From NCBI RefSeq assembly GCF_000002425.4, contig NC_037253.1, forward strand, positions 10,468,567 through 10,532,566: a DNA stretch of 64,000 nt, read 5' to 3'. The position numbers and the translations under genes were made by a program. This document shows, piece after piece, positions 12,869 to 24,740 of the stretch. The stretch is from Physcomitrium patens. Taxonomy: Eukaryota > Streptophyta > Bryopsida > Funariales > Funariaceae. The stretch's first letter is position 1; every line of letters begins with the position of its first letter. Under the pieces are notes generated by a model. The model worked only from the letters and a program-made list of their open reading frames with translations, had not been told where the DNA came from and searched no databases.

Positions 12869-14238
12869 CAATATCATTGCACATCAGTTGTATAAATTAT
12901 TATAAATTCTAATAATTTTTGTTATTTAAAATCTTAAGTTTTTCTTATTATTAATGACACTTATATGATTATTTACTAATTTATTAAAAATAAATTATCA
13001 AAAACTTATATTTTTTGTGTTTAAAATCTTTAAAATTATATATATATAAATTATTTAAAGAATTAAATAAAAAATAATATAAATATAATTTACTATATAC
13101 TTTTATTTATTTATTAATGATATATATTAATTTATCACTTTTTTACATATTCAAAATTACATCAAATTTTACAACTTTTGCAAATGTATTCTTTATGATT
13201 TATACTTATAAAAAGCTAAAATTATAAAATTTTCTTGATTTTTATTTTTAAAAATTAATTCTTTTATTGATATGTAATTTATAAATATTTTTTTTTTTAT
13301 CTTATCAATTAAATATCATTTTACTTTCTTTTATGGATATATACTCCAAAAACAAAAATCCAATATATATTTGAAGGCTAATGGCCTTGGATAAAAGAAC
13401 CTTCCTAACTTTGTTTTTGTCATTAATCTATTTAAATATAAAAGTTTACTAAGAAATAAGACATGATTTGATTTGTTGTTGTATTTCATTTGTTTTACAA
13501 TAAAACATTGAAGTGTGCTCCATCTACAAAACCACTTACAATCCTGTATCACCTTATATATTTTTTTGGTATTATATTATTTGTTCAATTCTTACAATGT
13601 CTATTTCTGTTTGAAGTTTCTATTTTTAGTTTTTTAAATATTGTAGTTTGACATAATCATTACAATTTATGTTTTTTAAATATAATTTTTTAGTACTTTT
13701 AAAATGTTAAACCTATGGTTTCAATCATAAAATCATATTTCTCTTTTCATATATAATTAGTAGAAATCAATGATGTTGGGCGACCACAATCTCCAGCATA
13801 TCCATCCATTTCTTTGTTCATCTATACTCCTTCATTTCAATATTTCCGTGTGTCCCTACATTCCCCTTGTTCCAATCAAAAGATTTCTTTGTCTCTTTGT
13901 GTTATACTCAAGTTGTTTTATATAATAAATGTATTTCAAAGTTTTCAAAGAACCAAAATATCAACTTTCTTAGAGGTTTAAATAAATATTTCCAATTTTA
14001 TTACCTGATTTCTGTTTGGATATATCTACACACTCCAATACACCCATGTTAAAATTGCATTATTTATTTCAGAAAGATATAGTTTGAGTTTTCAAGGAAT
14101 ATTTAACTCGTGATAATCCTTAGTTACCATTTCACTCAATCGACAGAGGGAGAGCACCGCTGCTACAAAAAATATCGTCGCAAACTATGTAGCCGCAGCC
14201 GCAGCCGCGAGTCAGGAGCAGCACACCCAATGGTTCCC
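12869..14238. other. AT-rich intergenic DNA upstream of RPL41
   Basis: Very AT-rich up to about 14080, with long T-rich stretches. Open frames here (for example 13331-13552 minus and 13867-14052 plus) have no recognisable domain and biased composition. From 14140 the base composition rises into a promoter-like region with short CCGCAG repeats near 14190-14210. I see no gene. Confidence 0.6.
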
Positions 14239-14269
14239 GTTAGGGTTTGAGGCTCTAGGGCTTTATATA
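14239..14269 (+). promoter_or_regulatory. Telo-box and TATA box of RPL41
   Basis: GTTAGGGTTT at 14239-14248 is the inverted form of the plant telo-box (AAACCCTAA), common upstream of ribosomal-protein and other translation genes. TTTATATA follows at 14262-14269, and a pyrimidine-rich stretch (CTTCTCTTTC) lies about 20-30 bases further on, suitable for a TOP-like transcript start. The ATG is at 14365. The motif match is direct; the function is inferred. Confidence 0.65.
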
Positions 14270-14364
14270 CATTCCCTCAGAATACCTGGCTTCTCTTTCG
14301 TGACCTACTTCTTGCGGCTTCTCATCTGCTTAGCACTTGCATCCTTAGAAGAGTTCCGTAAACC

Positions 14365-15064
14365 ATGAGGGCGAAGGTTAGTAGCTTTCTGGCTCCTTTA
14401 TTCATCTTCTCTGTATTTGTCGACGTTCTGCTCTATTGCGACAAGAACTGTTTCGGAGTATATGTGTTGAGTAGGATTCTGATTGTGCTTTGCTTTGTCC
14501 TTCGTTGTGAGTTTATTTGATTTTGCAAACTCATTGCTCTATTTTATACCATTTGTAGCGCTGTGGGTTTCCTTCGTACCTGCTTAGATTTCGTTAATCT
14601 TTCTTTTGAGGACCTTTGTTCTCTCGTTGAGCACACTACTGAGCACATTTTGCTAACCGAAAGATACAACGCGTTCATCTCTGACAAGATGTGAGAAATA
14701 ATGAAAATCTTCTTCTTTTCGGGGTTAGGGTTATTTGCTGTTTGTGCCGGTGATGCCTGTACTTAAGCCCCAAAGTATTGGTATACCTTACGATGCTCCC
14801 CTTCGAGTCCATCCGACAGTGGCTCGCGTGATGCCGTGCGCGATTATAAATCATGCAGATTTCGTAGTTGTATATATCAGTGTCTTAATATTCTATCGCT
14901 GAGAGCCTAGGGTTTATTTTGACTTTTACTCCAGATAAATGCTGAGAATATCGAAATGCTATTCATACGTACTGATTATATGTTGTGTACATTTGCAGTG
15001 GAAGAAAAAACGCATGAGGCGCCTGAAACGTAAGCGCCGAAAGATGAGGCAAAGATCCAAGTAG
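14365..15064 (+). CDS. RPL41: Ribosomal protein eL41 (RPL41), 25 aa, two exons
   Basis: Exon 1 is 14365-14376 (ATG plus three codons, MRAK) and exon 2 is 14999-15064, ending in TAG. The intron of 622 bases starts GTTAGT and ends TTTGCAG. The product has 25 residues, almost all Lys/Arg with one Trp, and includes the core WKKKRMRRLKRKRRK. Length and composition match eL41, the smallest protein of the cytosolic large ribosomal subunit, which lies near the intersubunit bridge. The gene is too short for ordinary ORF finding. Its promoter carries a telo-box, as expected for plant ribosomal protein genes. It sits between the two inverted CBS paralogues and is independent of them in function. Confidence 0.95.
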
Positions 15065-17316
15065 ATCTCTGAAGAAGGCTGTCCAGCGGCTTCGGCTAGC
15101 CATAAGGCTTGGGTCGCACACGAGGAAGTCTACATTCATTGCTAGCCTCACGGATGCATTAGTACTGATAGGCCTTCGCACCCATCGCTCTGTAGAGGAT
15201 TACAAATGACGATTTTGTACTTGAATGCCTCTGTTGAGGATGAGTAAAGATGGCATGCGGATTCTAATGCAAAAACTCCTTGTTAGCTGTTTGTATGAAC
15301 CTGATACTCCTGAATCACAACAGGGTAGGATAAATCGCAATGAAGATCTTTGAGAGACAATTCGTCTCTCTGGCTCGTAGATGACTGATATTACTCACGA
15401 ACGCCATCCTTCACGCACCTCTCGTCCAAGCTGATGTTGCTTCTTCGCACTAAAACATACAACCCAACTCTATCGGGCTGACGTTCGTACTTACACTGAC
15501 ACAAGTGCATGGTCAGTAGAGGCTGTGGTCAATAATGTTGCCTATTGCATGGAGAACGTAGTGCGTGATCTTCACCAAGCACGTTGAGTGGATAATCTCA
15601 TTTGCTACCAAGGATAGTCTGTATCCTCTAATGTATCGGCGCGCAACAGAGTGTAGACATGATAGTTTTGCACATTTCCAAGCAAATTGCAGGACGTTGG
15701 CCGGGTATGTTGATCCACCCTTAGCAAAAAAATCCAGCAGTGAGCAATGCAGGAGCAAGAGTAACTCGTATGATTGAGCAGTACCACTCTAAATCAGTGT
15801 AACGAACATGACCGCTCTAAGCTGTTGTCACCTATTGAACAGAGTTGTCGTTGACTCTACTGATAACTCTCGAGACCTGAAACAAGGGCAATAGTATATC
15901 GGTGACATCTAGATTTTTGCACTGCAGCACGTGAGCTCATTCTGTTCTGGAGCTCATGACATACTGTCACGTTGTTCACGTTTGTCGCATATGTTTTGAA
16001 TTCATCTTTGTATTTTGAGATCAGGAACGAATTTCCTCTTGTATCTTACACATGAAAATTTGTGAACTGTGATTTTGTACTTCATCTCATACTAAAAGAG
16101 CTGAGCAGTTCTCGATGATCTAACAATGCTAGATATATCACTGGATAATTCAACGTTAAACCAACATGAACATGTTTACAAATGCACACCAGTGAAGTGT
16201 TATTAACCCTATTAAACTAGCCCTGATTTGTTTGATGTGACATATTCGCAATGTTGAGCACGTCGAAGTTTGATTCTCAATGTCCCATCAACGTTGCTGC
16301 AAGCTGTAAAATCCCATGAATTTCTGTGAAGTTGGCGATGGCAAGCACTCAGCGACTTTTAATGAGGGAGTGAAGCAGTTTCATAGTGTTGGCCAGCTTA
16401 GTTTGTAGTACCGCTTCTTAATTTGCACTCCGCTGTTTGAGGACACCAGGATGAGCTAGCTTGGTTGTTAAACAGTGTGCAGAAGCGATTGAAATGTAGT
16501 CGATGATTGCGAATGAACAACGAAGTGTTAAGCCACAGACAGCCTTTTCACATGCCAGCGAAAGTCTCGTGTGCAAGGGCGGGTTCTGTAGCAAGGGTCC
16601 CACGTTGACGTCCAAGTCTGGTCAATAAAACTATTCGAGGTTATTGCCGTAATGCAGGCAACGATTTTCTTCGAACAACGCACCAGAAAAAGGAGAACAA
16701 AGAAATGGACACGATCATCAGAACAACAGGCTTGAAGTTTCCTGCTGTTGCACTAGGGATGGTTGTAGCTGCCACACATGCGATAGTTTTCGTCTACTGA
16801 TTTCCCTTGCTTCCCGATCACACTCGGCTCTCTGAAACGAGCCATATCTTGCTAGAATTGTTGGCGTTATGCAACTTCTCTTGCGATAGTCTAGTTTGGT
16901 AGTTAAGTTCCATATCTCTGTCTCCAACCTGATAGCCTTTGTCGTAATTTTAGAGATCGGAAATAGGTTTTGAGACTTGGCTTGGTTGTGCGGTTCTTGA
17001 TGGAAGGAAGCTATCGTAAAGTTCTGTTTAGGCTGGGCACGCGCAGAGGCATGCGGTGATGAATGTCGTTGCCTGGTTTGTCATGAGCTAGAGCTTAAAT
17101 TGGAAATTGGATGAGGTGCAGGGTAAAGAGTTTTACGGTAAGTGTGACAGGAAGCAAGGAACTACCGAATAGAGAGTGTTAGGTTTAGTGGGCGGGCAAC
17201 TTGGCGAGTATTCAGGCACGAGAGCGTGGATGTGCCCAGCCTGGCGGTGAGAAAGCGTGCCCTGTGGAAACGACAGTTCCTACAAAAAGAACGGGGAGGG
17301 GTCAAGGAGACTGATA
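15065..17316. other. RPL41 3' flank and 5' flank of CBS copy 2
   Basis: About 2.25 kb of moderate GC content. The first part should hold the RPL41 3' UTR and the last few hundred bases the 5' UTR of the CBS gene starting at 17317. Open frames at 15513-15787, 16418-16615 and 16718-16927 overlap in opposite strands and show no recognisable domains. I cannot place a promoter element with confidence. A frame starting at 17226 runs into CBS exon 1 in the wrong phase and is a shadow. Confidence 0.5.
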
Positions 17317-20300
17317 ATGAGCACTACAGGCTCTCAAGGTGGAGTAGGAGGAGGAGGAGGAGGGGCAACAGCATCAACGAAGCGCCCGATGTCTTCACAG
17401 AAGAGCGGTCGCTCAGGCTCAACACCTGGCCCGTTCAACGGCCAGAAGAAGAGCGGCTTGGGAAACGGCGTCACGCTTCCCCGCAAACCTTCTCGATCTG
17501 TGTGCGTGTTTACCTATCTGTTCAATTATCTTGTGATTGACTTTTATTTTGAGAAGATCGTCACTTCTCTTGCAATGGATAAATACTGATGTCGTTGCTA
17601 GCGCCCTTCGATCTGGAAATGTCAGACGCCATAACGAACCTCTTCAAGCTTCTCTCGTCTCAATAAATCTGACGTGCGTGGTTAGATCTTTAGGGTTTTT
17701 GGAGGATAGAATCAGCGGATCTCAATGTAGCATCTGCAGTTTTCGGGCATTTACTTCCTCGTAGGTGTGATGTCCTTGAGCTTTGTTAAGTTTATTCAAC
17801 ACCAGCGGTTTTTGGTACTAGTGTTAGGCGCCGTTGTCGCTTGAAAATGCTGAATCTGTTTGAAGTGTCCTTTTATATTTAGAGTTGCAATCTGGTACAG
17901 CTGCGTGTAGCGTGAAATGACGTGGTCCGAAAAGTTGGCATCTTAGAAATACATCTTGGAAGAAATGAACAGGAAATACGGAAATTGCATGTCAAACAGT
18001 CTTAATTATTACTCTGCGATCCTTCTTTGTCATTACAAGGCGAGGGAAATCTAATACGTAAATGCTTGATTCACAGACCGCCCGGAGAGCGGACAGTTAA
18101 ACGTTTGAGGTTGTCGAAGGCTCTCACCATCCCCGATGGCAGTACTGTTGCCGATGCCTGTCGTCGAATGGCCACTCGACGGGTGGATGCTGCCTTGCTT
18201 GTTGATTCCAGTGCGCTATTGTGTGGCATTATCACAGACAAGGTATGGTTTGCAGTCACTGCCTCTGATAATCGCACCATTTTAGTTTGGTATTACGAGC
18301 TTAGTTTTAAAAACCCTGAAGTTAATGCGTAATGAGGCTTGAATCGATGTTTGAATACATCCAAAAATTCGACTTCCATACTGTGTGTATTACATCTCTC
18401 CAGATGGCGATTGATCTTTGTCTCGGGTCTTGTCACTTGTGCTGATGACTAGCTTGATGCCCAGCCTTCCGGCTACTACTGTGGGGATTTAGTGCCGTTT
18501 CTGTTAGCATTTTTTTGGTTACCAAGAAGCCATGAGAATATTTTCCCTCTGGATCTCATTTAATGTCATTACTATCTGAGTCGAAGGATGTTGCTACACG
18601 AGTTATTGCTGAAGGGCTTAGACCTGAAGATACCTCAGTATCGAAGGTCATGACGAAGAATCCTGTCTTTGTTATGGGAGATACTCTTGCAGTGGAAGCA
18701 TTACAGAAGATGGTTCAAGGTGCTGTACTATTCATTACTTTTGTTTTGTAAAAGGTTAAAACCTTAGCGTGTATAATTCAGATAGTCTGATCTGAAATTT
18801 CAGCTAGATTGGTAGACATGAGGTTTTTCATGCTCTCTATCCAATGTTCGAATCTACGGGCTATTTTGGTTGACTTCATTACGAATTTCATGAAAATAAG
18901 CGTAACCATATATTCCTAGTGTATTGCAAGATGACAGCTTCTCATATATTATATCTCAATTTGTGACAGGCAAGTTCAGGCATTTGCCTGTAGTGGAGAA
19001 TGGAGAGGTTGTTGCACTTCTGGATATCACAAAATGTCTCTACGATGCTATTGCTCGCATGGAGCGGGCTGCTGAGAAAGGCAATGCTATTGCAGCTGCT
19101 GTTGAATCTGTTGAGCGTGAGTGGGGCAACAATGCTACTGGTGAGTTTTTCACGCATCTTAATTAACAAAATTTATGTTATGAAATTTTTACCGTGTACA
19201 AGTCCGGGGAATATATTTTTATTTGTATATTAATCTGCTTCTTCATTTTATGATGCTATTTATTGAGTTCGTAGAATCTTATGAGTTGTTGGGTGCTTGT
19301 TGATGCCAGAGAAGTCAAGCTTTATCGAGAATCTTCGGGATAAGATGTTTAGACCTACTTTGGGATCGATTATTCCAGAAGGAACCAAGTGAGTCTTTTC
19401 CCTCATAATTTTCTTCTTTGTCGAGCACAAATATCTGGTTGTGGAGTGGTATTGTGGGGTTATTGTGTACAAAGATTTTCTTTACAGTTTCGAGCATTTT
19501 CGACATAAGTTGATGCTGAATTGCTCTTCTCAAGTTTCGTGGTTTGTGCTGCAGAGTGCCAACTTGCTCAGCATCTGAAACTGTCACTGCCGCCACAAAA
19601 AAAATGAAGGAAAACCGGATGAACTCGGTGATTATTGTTTCGCCCAGTAACAAACCAACAGGCATTCTTACGTAAGAGCACGATACTTTCATTTATTCTG
19701 TCCTACTCTGTTGGAAGAGTATGAACATGTTCTTGTACAAGTATTTATACGTTTTAGTTGACCGAGATGCATATTTGTCACCTTGCTTACAGAAATACCA
19801 CCGTGTTGGATTTGATGGCTACAGCTCAAAGGACGTCTTAATGAGAGTAGTTGCGCAAGGTCTACCCCCTGAAACGACCACTTTGGATAAGGTTTTTCCT
19901 GATTGTTTTTATTCCACTGTTATTTTTCAGAGCCCATTTTTCAATTATGTCGTCAGCAGTATCATGTGATGACTGATCTTCGTTTTCAGTTTGTTGATTA
20001 AAGGTCACACGCAGCTGCTTCTGTCAGGTTTAAAGAGTTGTAGTTCTTATCCTTCAATAGCTTGTTAGAATTAAAGTCATCGGGTTTCACATGTAGGTCA
20101 TGACACCTAATCCTGAGTGTGCTGGTTTGGATACCACTCTGGTGGATGCACTACATACCATGCACGATGGCAAGTTTCTCCATCTTCCGGTTACAGACAG
20201 AGGTAAGAATGTAGAATGTTCTTCAATTTTTGTTAGTAGCGCGTCACTTTACGTTAGTAGCTTCGTAGTTTTTGAATATAAGCTCTTACGCATATTGTTT

Positions 20301-21973
20301 TAGAATTTGTTCTAGCTTATGTCAGCGTTGTATCCTGTAAGCTCACAATTTGTGTATGTTGTGTATAGATGGACACATTGTGGCCTGTGTGGATGTTCTA
20401 CAGCTTACGCATGGTGCTGTCGCAACTGTAAGTGCTGAAGTCATCCTTTTCAGAATTATCACGTTGAGGGAAATATTTTCTCATGTTAATTAAGCTGGCG
20501 AATTTGTGATTATGAAAGGTTGGTGGCGGAAGTGCTGCTGGTGGAGGTGCTGATCAAGCAACAAACATGTTACAAAAATTCTGGGATTCTGCTTTAGCTC
20601 TGGAGCCAGCTGAAGAAGATGACGATTCTCATAGGTTTGTCAGTGCTGATCGTCTATTTTGACCATCTTGTGCAGGCATTGGGCTGATGGAACATGTTTT
20701 AGTCGTATGAACCGAGAGAGAGAATGTCCTTTGACTTGGAAATACATCTGGTCAAGAAAATAATGTCTCAGGCTAGATATGTTTATAGCTTTGCATTTAG
20801 GAATATGTTTTTCCCATGGCTTTTCCATTAGCTGGAAGTAACCTTTCTGTACGGAAGGGCAAATTCCAGTGGGCCGCGGGTGACTTTGGATTCTTTGCAG
20901 GGTAAGTTCTCTATGTTTTGCTTGTGTATACCTGATCTGATAATCAGGATTTCTCTTTGTTTTCAGTGATATTTCTGCTCGCCAGTCTGATATGTATTCA
21001 GAAAGGCAATCTGGCTACCAGGAAAGACATTCAAGCTATCCTTCATTTGGGCTAGGCAATCAATTCGCTTTTAAGCTCAAGGTGACGGGTCGCGATGGAA
21101 CGGAGCAAAACCATCGCTTCAACTGCGGTGGGGCTTGAAACACTTAATCTCCAATAATCGGATTTTTTTTTACCTTGGTATTGGTATTGCACTTTTGGAG
21201 TAGCACCAAATTAGACAGAAATTTGAGTAGGCGATGAATCCTCGAAATTGTTTAGCACACACCTTTGTCTAGTGCACAGTAGTTAATGCTCCAGAGTTTC
21301 AAGCATTTTTAATGGTACTTTTGCAGGATCTGAGAGCTTGACTGAGCTTATGTCCATGATAGCCCAGCGTGTTGGGCATGATATTGATCGTACTCACCTA
21401 TCCCGACTTATGGTATGTTCGCGTTTTGTGAATTTTTGGATTTACACCAGTATTCAAAGGTTGTTTGACTAAATTTTGTAGTGTTCTCTTTGACGTCTAG
21501 AAGTGTGCACACCAATTACTTTCTCGCTTACTGTCATGGAGAATGATTCTATTGCAGTATGTGGACGATGAAGGCGACAAAGTGCTGCTCGCCACTGACT
21601 CGGATCTTGTGGCTGCTGTCAACTTTGCACGCATTAGCGGATGGAAGGTGGGTCTTCTTTTGTGGTCTTGTTTTGTATACATTATAGATCGTAGACCATA
21701 TGTAACATGCTTGGCACAAGGACAATCACGGACTTGACCCATTTTTCTTCCTTGGGCGTTGTACAATTTCTGATGATGAAATCTCTGCTGATGCAGGCAT
21801 TGACTCTTCATTTGGAAGAGCCAAAACGGAAAAAAATCACGGCAGCCCCTAAGGCTGTGCAGGTAGTGGAAACTTCTGAAGGCTTTTCAAGCATGCACAC
21901 GGCAATCATTGCTGGAAGTGTGGCAGTAGTTGCTGTAAGCCTCGTCTTGTTTTTCCGCCGCTCAAACTCTTGA
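17317..21973 (+). CDS. CBSCBSPB: CBS- and PB1-domain protein, copy 2 (14 exons, 570 aa)
   Basis: Coding exons are 17317-17501, 18077-18242, 18587-18719, 18970-19140, 19310-19388, 19555-19671, 19825-19891, 20097-20202, 20369-20427, 20519-20634, 20967-21127, 21327-21412, 21558-21647 and 21797-21973. They sum to 1713 nt with GT-AG introns and consistent phases. The N-terminus is Gly/Ser-rich and disordered. Four CBS motifs follow: from RLRLSKALTIP (about residue 70), VSKVMTKNP (about 137), the third around 245-300, and VMTPNPECAG (from residue 307). PB1 spans about 420-515, from FAFKLKV through the acidic YVDDEGDKVLLATDSDL block. A C-terminal membrane helix (AIIAGSVAVVAVSLVLFF) precedes RRSNS, fitting a tail-anchored protein. 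CBS pairs typically bind adenosine nucleotides and PB1 mediates pairing; the partner here is unknown. It is the better conserved member of the inverted pair. Confidence 0.94.
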
Positions 21974-24740
21974 CTTTGCTCTTAGGAACACATCTTTTTT
22001 ATGTGAGAGCATGCTGAATAAGTTCTACATTAGCACTATATAGGTGTGTTGGTGTGTAGAATTATTCTAAAGAAACGTTTCACCTCGGTGTTTATGTTTC
22101 TGATCTGTAACAAGCATTTCATATGAATTCCAGTGGTCACATGATACGACCTTGGGCGTCGATCTCTTCTTCATTGTTAAGCTTGCTTGGTCCACATATT
22201 GTTCTCTACATACTTCCTACTTCTGGGTAGGTTGGAAGGTGTGTACAGCGTGGTTCAATTGTGTGCAGTTAGTAGTGTTTTTCGCAAGATGAGCCATTAT
22301 CGGTTTTGTATTTCTCGAAATTAGTATTTTTTTTTCCCGTTAACCATCTTAAATTTTTCAGTGTTTTGGTGGAGTTTTCATGGGTTCTTCTTTTGTACAG
22401 TTTTATCTTCCTATGTCCTTCAACATTCGCTTGGCAACTCTTAATTGCAAGGAATGATCCAGAACTCTTGTCACCAGTACCAAACGGAGTTTTTCAGTGG
22501 GCACTTTCTTAATCTGCAAAGTCAGTGAGTGCTCATTTCAGTTATCACCTCACCACCAGTACTGAACCTTATTTTCATTAGCCAAATCCTTTATTCAGAA
22601 AGTTGGGGACCAATTCTCTTGATATCCTCATCTTTGCAGTCAGCCTTGGGACCCTAGTTCGCATTAAATGAGTAACTAAACAAATACTAATTTTCATTGT
22701 ACAATAACTGAAAATGCTATTGTACCTTACTCCCAAATAGCTAGGTACATTGCTCATTTTTCTTAGAACGTCAGAGGTAGACCCAATGTGTGAGAGACAA
22801 ATGTAATCGGGTAGACGAGAAACGAAGAGGTTTGTGAGATCATTCAGTTATTTGGTGATATTCCATTATTAAAAACAAAAGGAAAATAATCTGAGAATTA
22901 CATTACCAGATACTATTTCTGTTAGCAGGAGTTACCAAGCAAGCAGAGTTCAAGTGTAGCATGGCTTGGTTACGGTTTGGAATATAGTCTGATCATGCTT
23001 AACTAGTCTGATAATCATGTTTGAGCAATGCATGTATTTTTTCCAAGTTCCAAAATAATCTGACAGTATGTTCTATGACGTGTTGATCACAAAATGGTGC
23101 TCTGTAAATGATGATAATCATTTTTTTGACTGCGATAATCAGTGCACATCAATGGAGATTAACTTTTATTTTCTATATCTTATATACGAGAGTAAACAAG
23201 AATCTTCAAGTGAAGGTTTCAATAAGAATTTACCAGTATGTAATTTCAGTACTAAAATTCTAGTTTTGATTGATTATTATAAAACAAAATAAAGTTTGTA
23301 CACCTTTTTTGAACATGCATGACACAGTTGTTAAGATGGGGTTTAGGGTAGATATTTATATGTTTTTTCTTTCTACCATATATGTTAAATGTTCTTGTAT
23401 TGCTTTATAAGTATGGATAACTAATGTACATATGGACGTAAGTGTTGTAGACATTGCAAGAGATTTTGTTTTTGCAACTTTTTGAATTACTTCAACAAAG
23501 ACAGTAATACAAACAAAAATAGATTTTAAAATGAAATATGCTACAATAGTTTCACCACATACATAATGTTGATGATAGTAGTGAAACTTATATTATTATA
23601 GCTAATATAGTAATACAATTGAGTGAGATAGATAGATAGTGTGTAGCAAAACTAAGTCAAACTCTTGTAATTCCTAATTCAATCAACGAGGTAGAGAAAT
23701 TGGCAATAAGTCATCTCTCTCCAGAAATTGTGTAATTTAATAGTTTGAGCATGCTACATTTTGACGGGAAAATATGTCTCTTTCACATTAATATGTACCG
23801 GGAAATTATATTTAATGAAAATTGTGTTCTTTAACTCACTTTTGCATCTTCCATCACAAAACAACTTAATACTTTGTCTACCTACTAATGTAGCAACTTT
23901 GACACATACTTTCTTCTATGCATTTGTGAACACTTGTGGTCCACTACCACTACAACCTTGTAGATTAGACTATTTCTTTTTTTAAATTTGTATGACATGA
24001 CTGTAAGTCATCTACAACTCATTTGCTACATCCTTTGTAGAACTACTAGCTTGCAACTTCATAAAAATAGAGTTATCAAGGTCTATTTTAGCACTAGCAT
24101 AAAGCTTTTTTAGGTACACCATGATTATTGAACAAGATCCACAAGGAACATGTAGAAAGCTTTGAGATAAAGTATAATCCAAATATACATGAAAATCTGA
24201 GTTTTGCAATATTGCATTCCTCTTTTTCAACCTTATTGTGTTTAATATAAGAGGCATGCAAAACTAAGTCATGACATTTGTTGGAGCTGAAATAGCAATT
24301 TCTACTCACAACTTGTGTATTTTTCAGTACTAATTGAGTGCCAAGTAGCAAACATTATTCCAAGTCTAAAGGTTTGAATTTCCATTTCTGATTGATTAAA
24401 TTTTGTTACACACTATATGTATACAATGATGATATATAGAAAATGGAAATTAAAATTAATGATGTAATTTGTTGAACTCGTTTTAATGAAAAGGAAACCT
24501 TTAGAGATTCAAATGATGCTACACAACCAACTCTTCCAAAAATTTAAATCTTCTTTACAAAAAGAAAACAAGTACAAAAAATATCTTTGCCAAGATCCAA
24601 CTTTGAATTGCAAAAGATGAATATCCACAAGAGACCACTCACCCCAAACATATCAGTTCTTATCATGGTTTCAATAGATGGGACAACTTTGTTTTTAACT
24701 AGGTTTTAGTAAGTGAGACATTCATTTTTATAATGGTTCA
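21974..24740. other. 3' flank of CBS copy 2 and AT-rich intergenic DNA
   Basis: The first few hundred bases are the CBS 3' UTR region. Beyond about 22850 the DNA is AT-rich, with a short GATA repeat (GATAGATAGATAG) near 23630. Open frames here are 60-85 codons with no recognisable domains. I see neither LTRs nor retrotransposon coding blocks. No gene is supported. Confidence 0.5.

Noticed and set aside
13331..13552. 73-codon minus-strand open frame
   Set aside because: AT-rich composition and no recognisable family; it could be very old transposon debris but the support is too weak.
17226..17540. 104-codon Arg-rich open frame overlapping CBS copy 2 exon 1
   Set aside because: Out-of-phase shadow of the real first exon, which continues correctly through the spliced frame.
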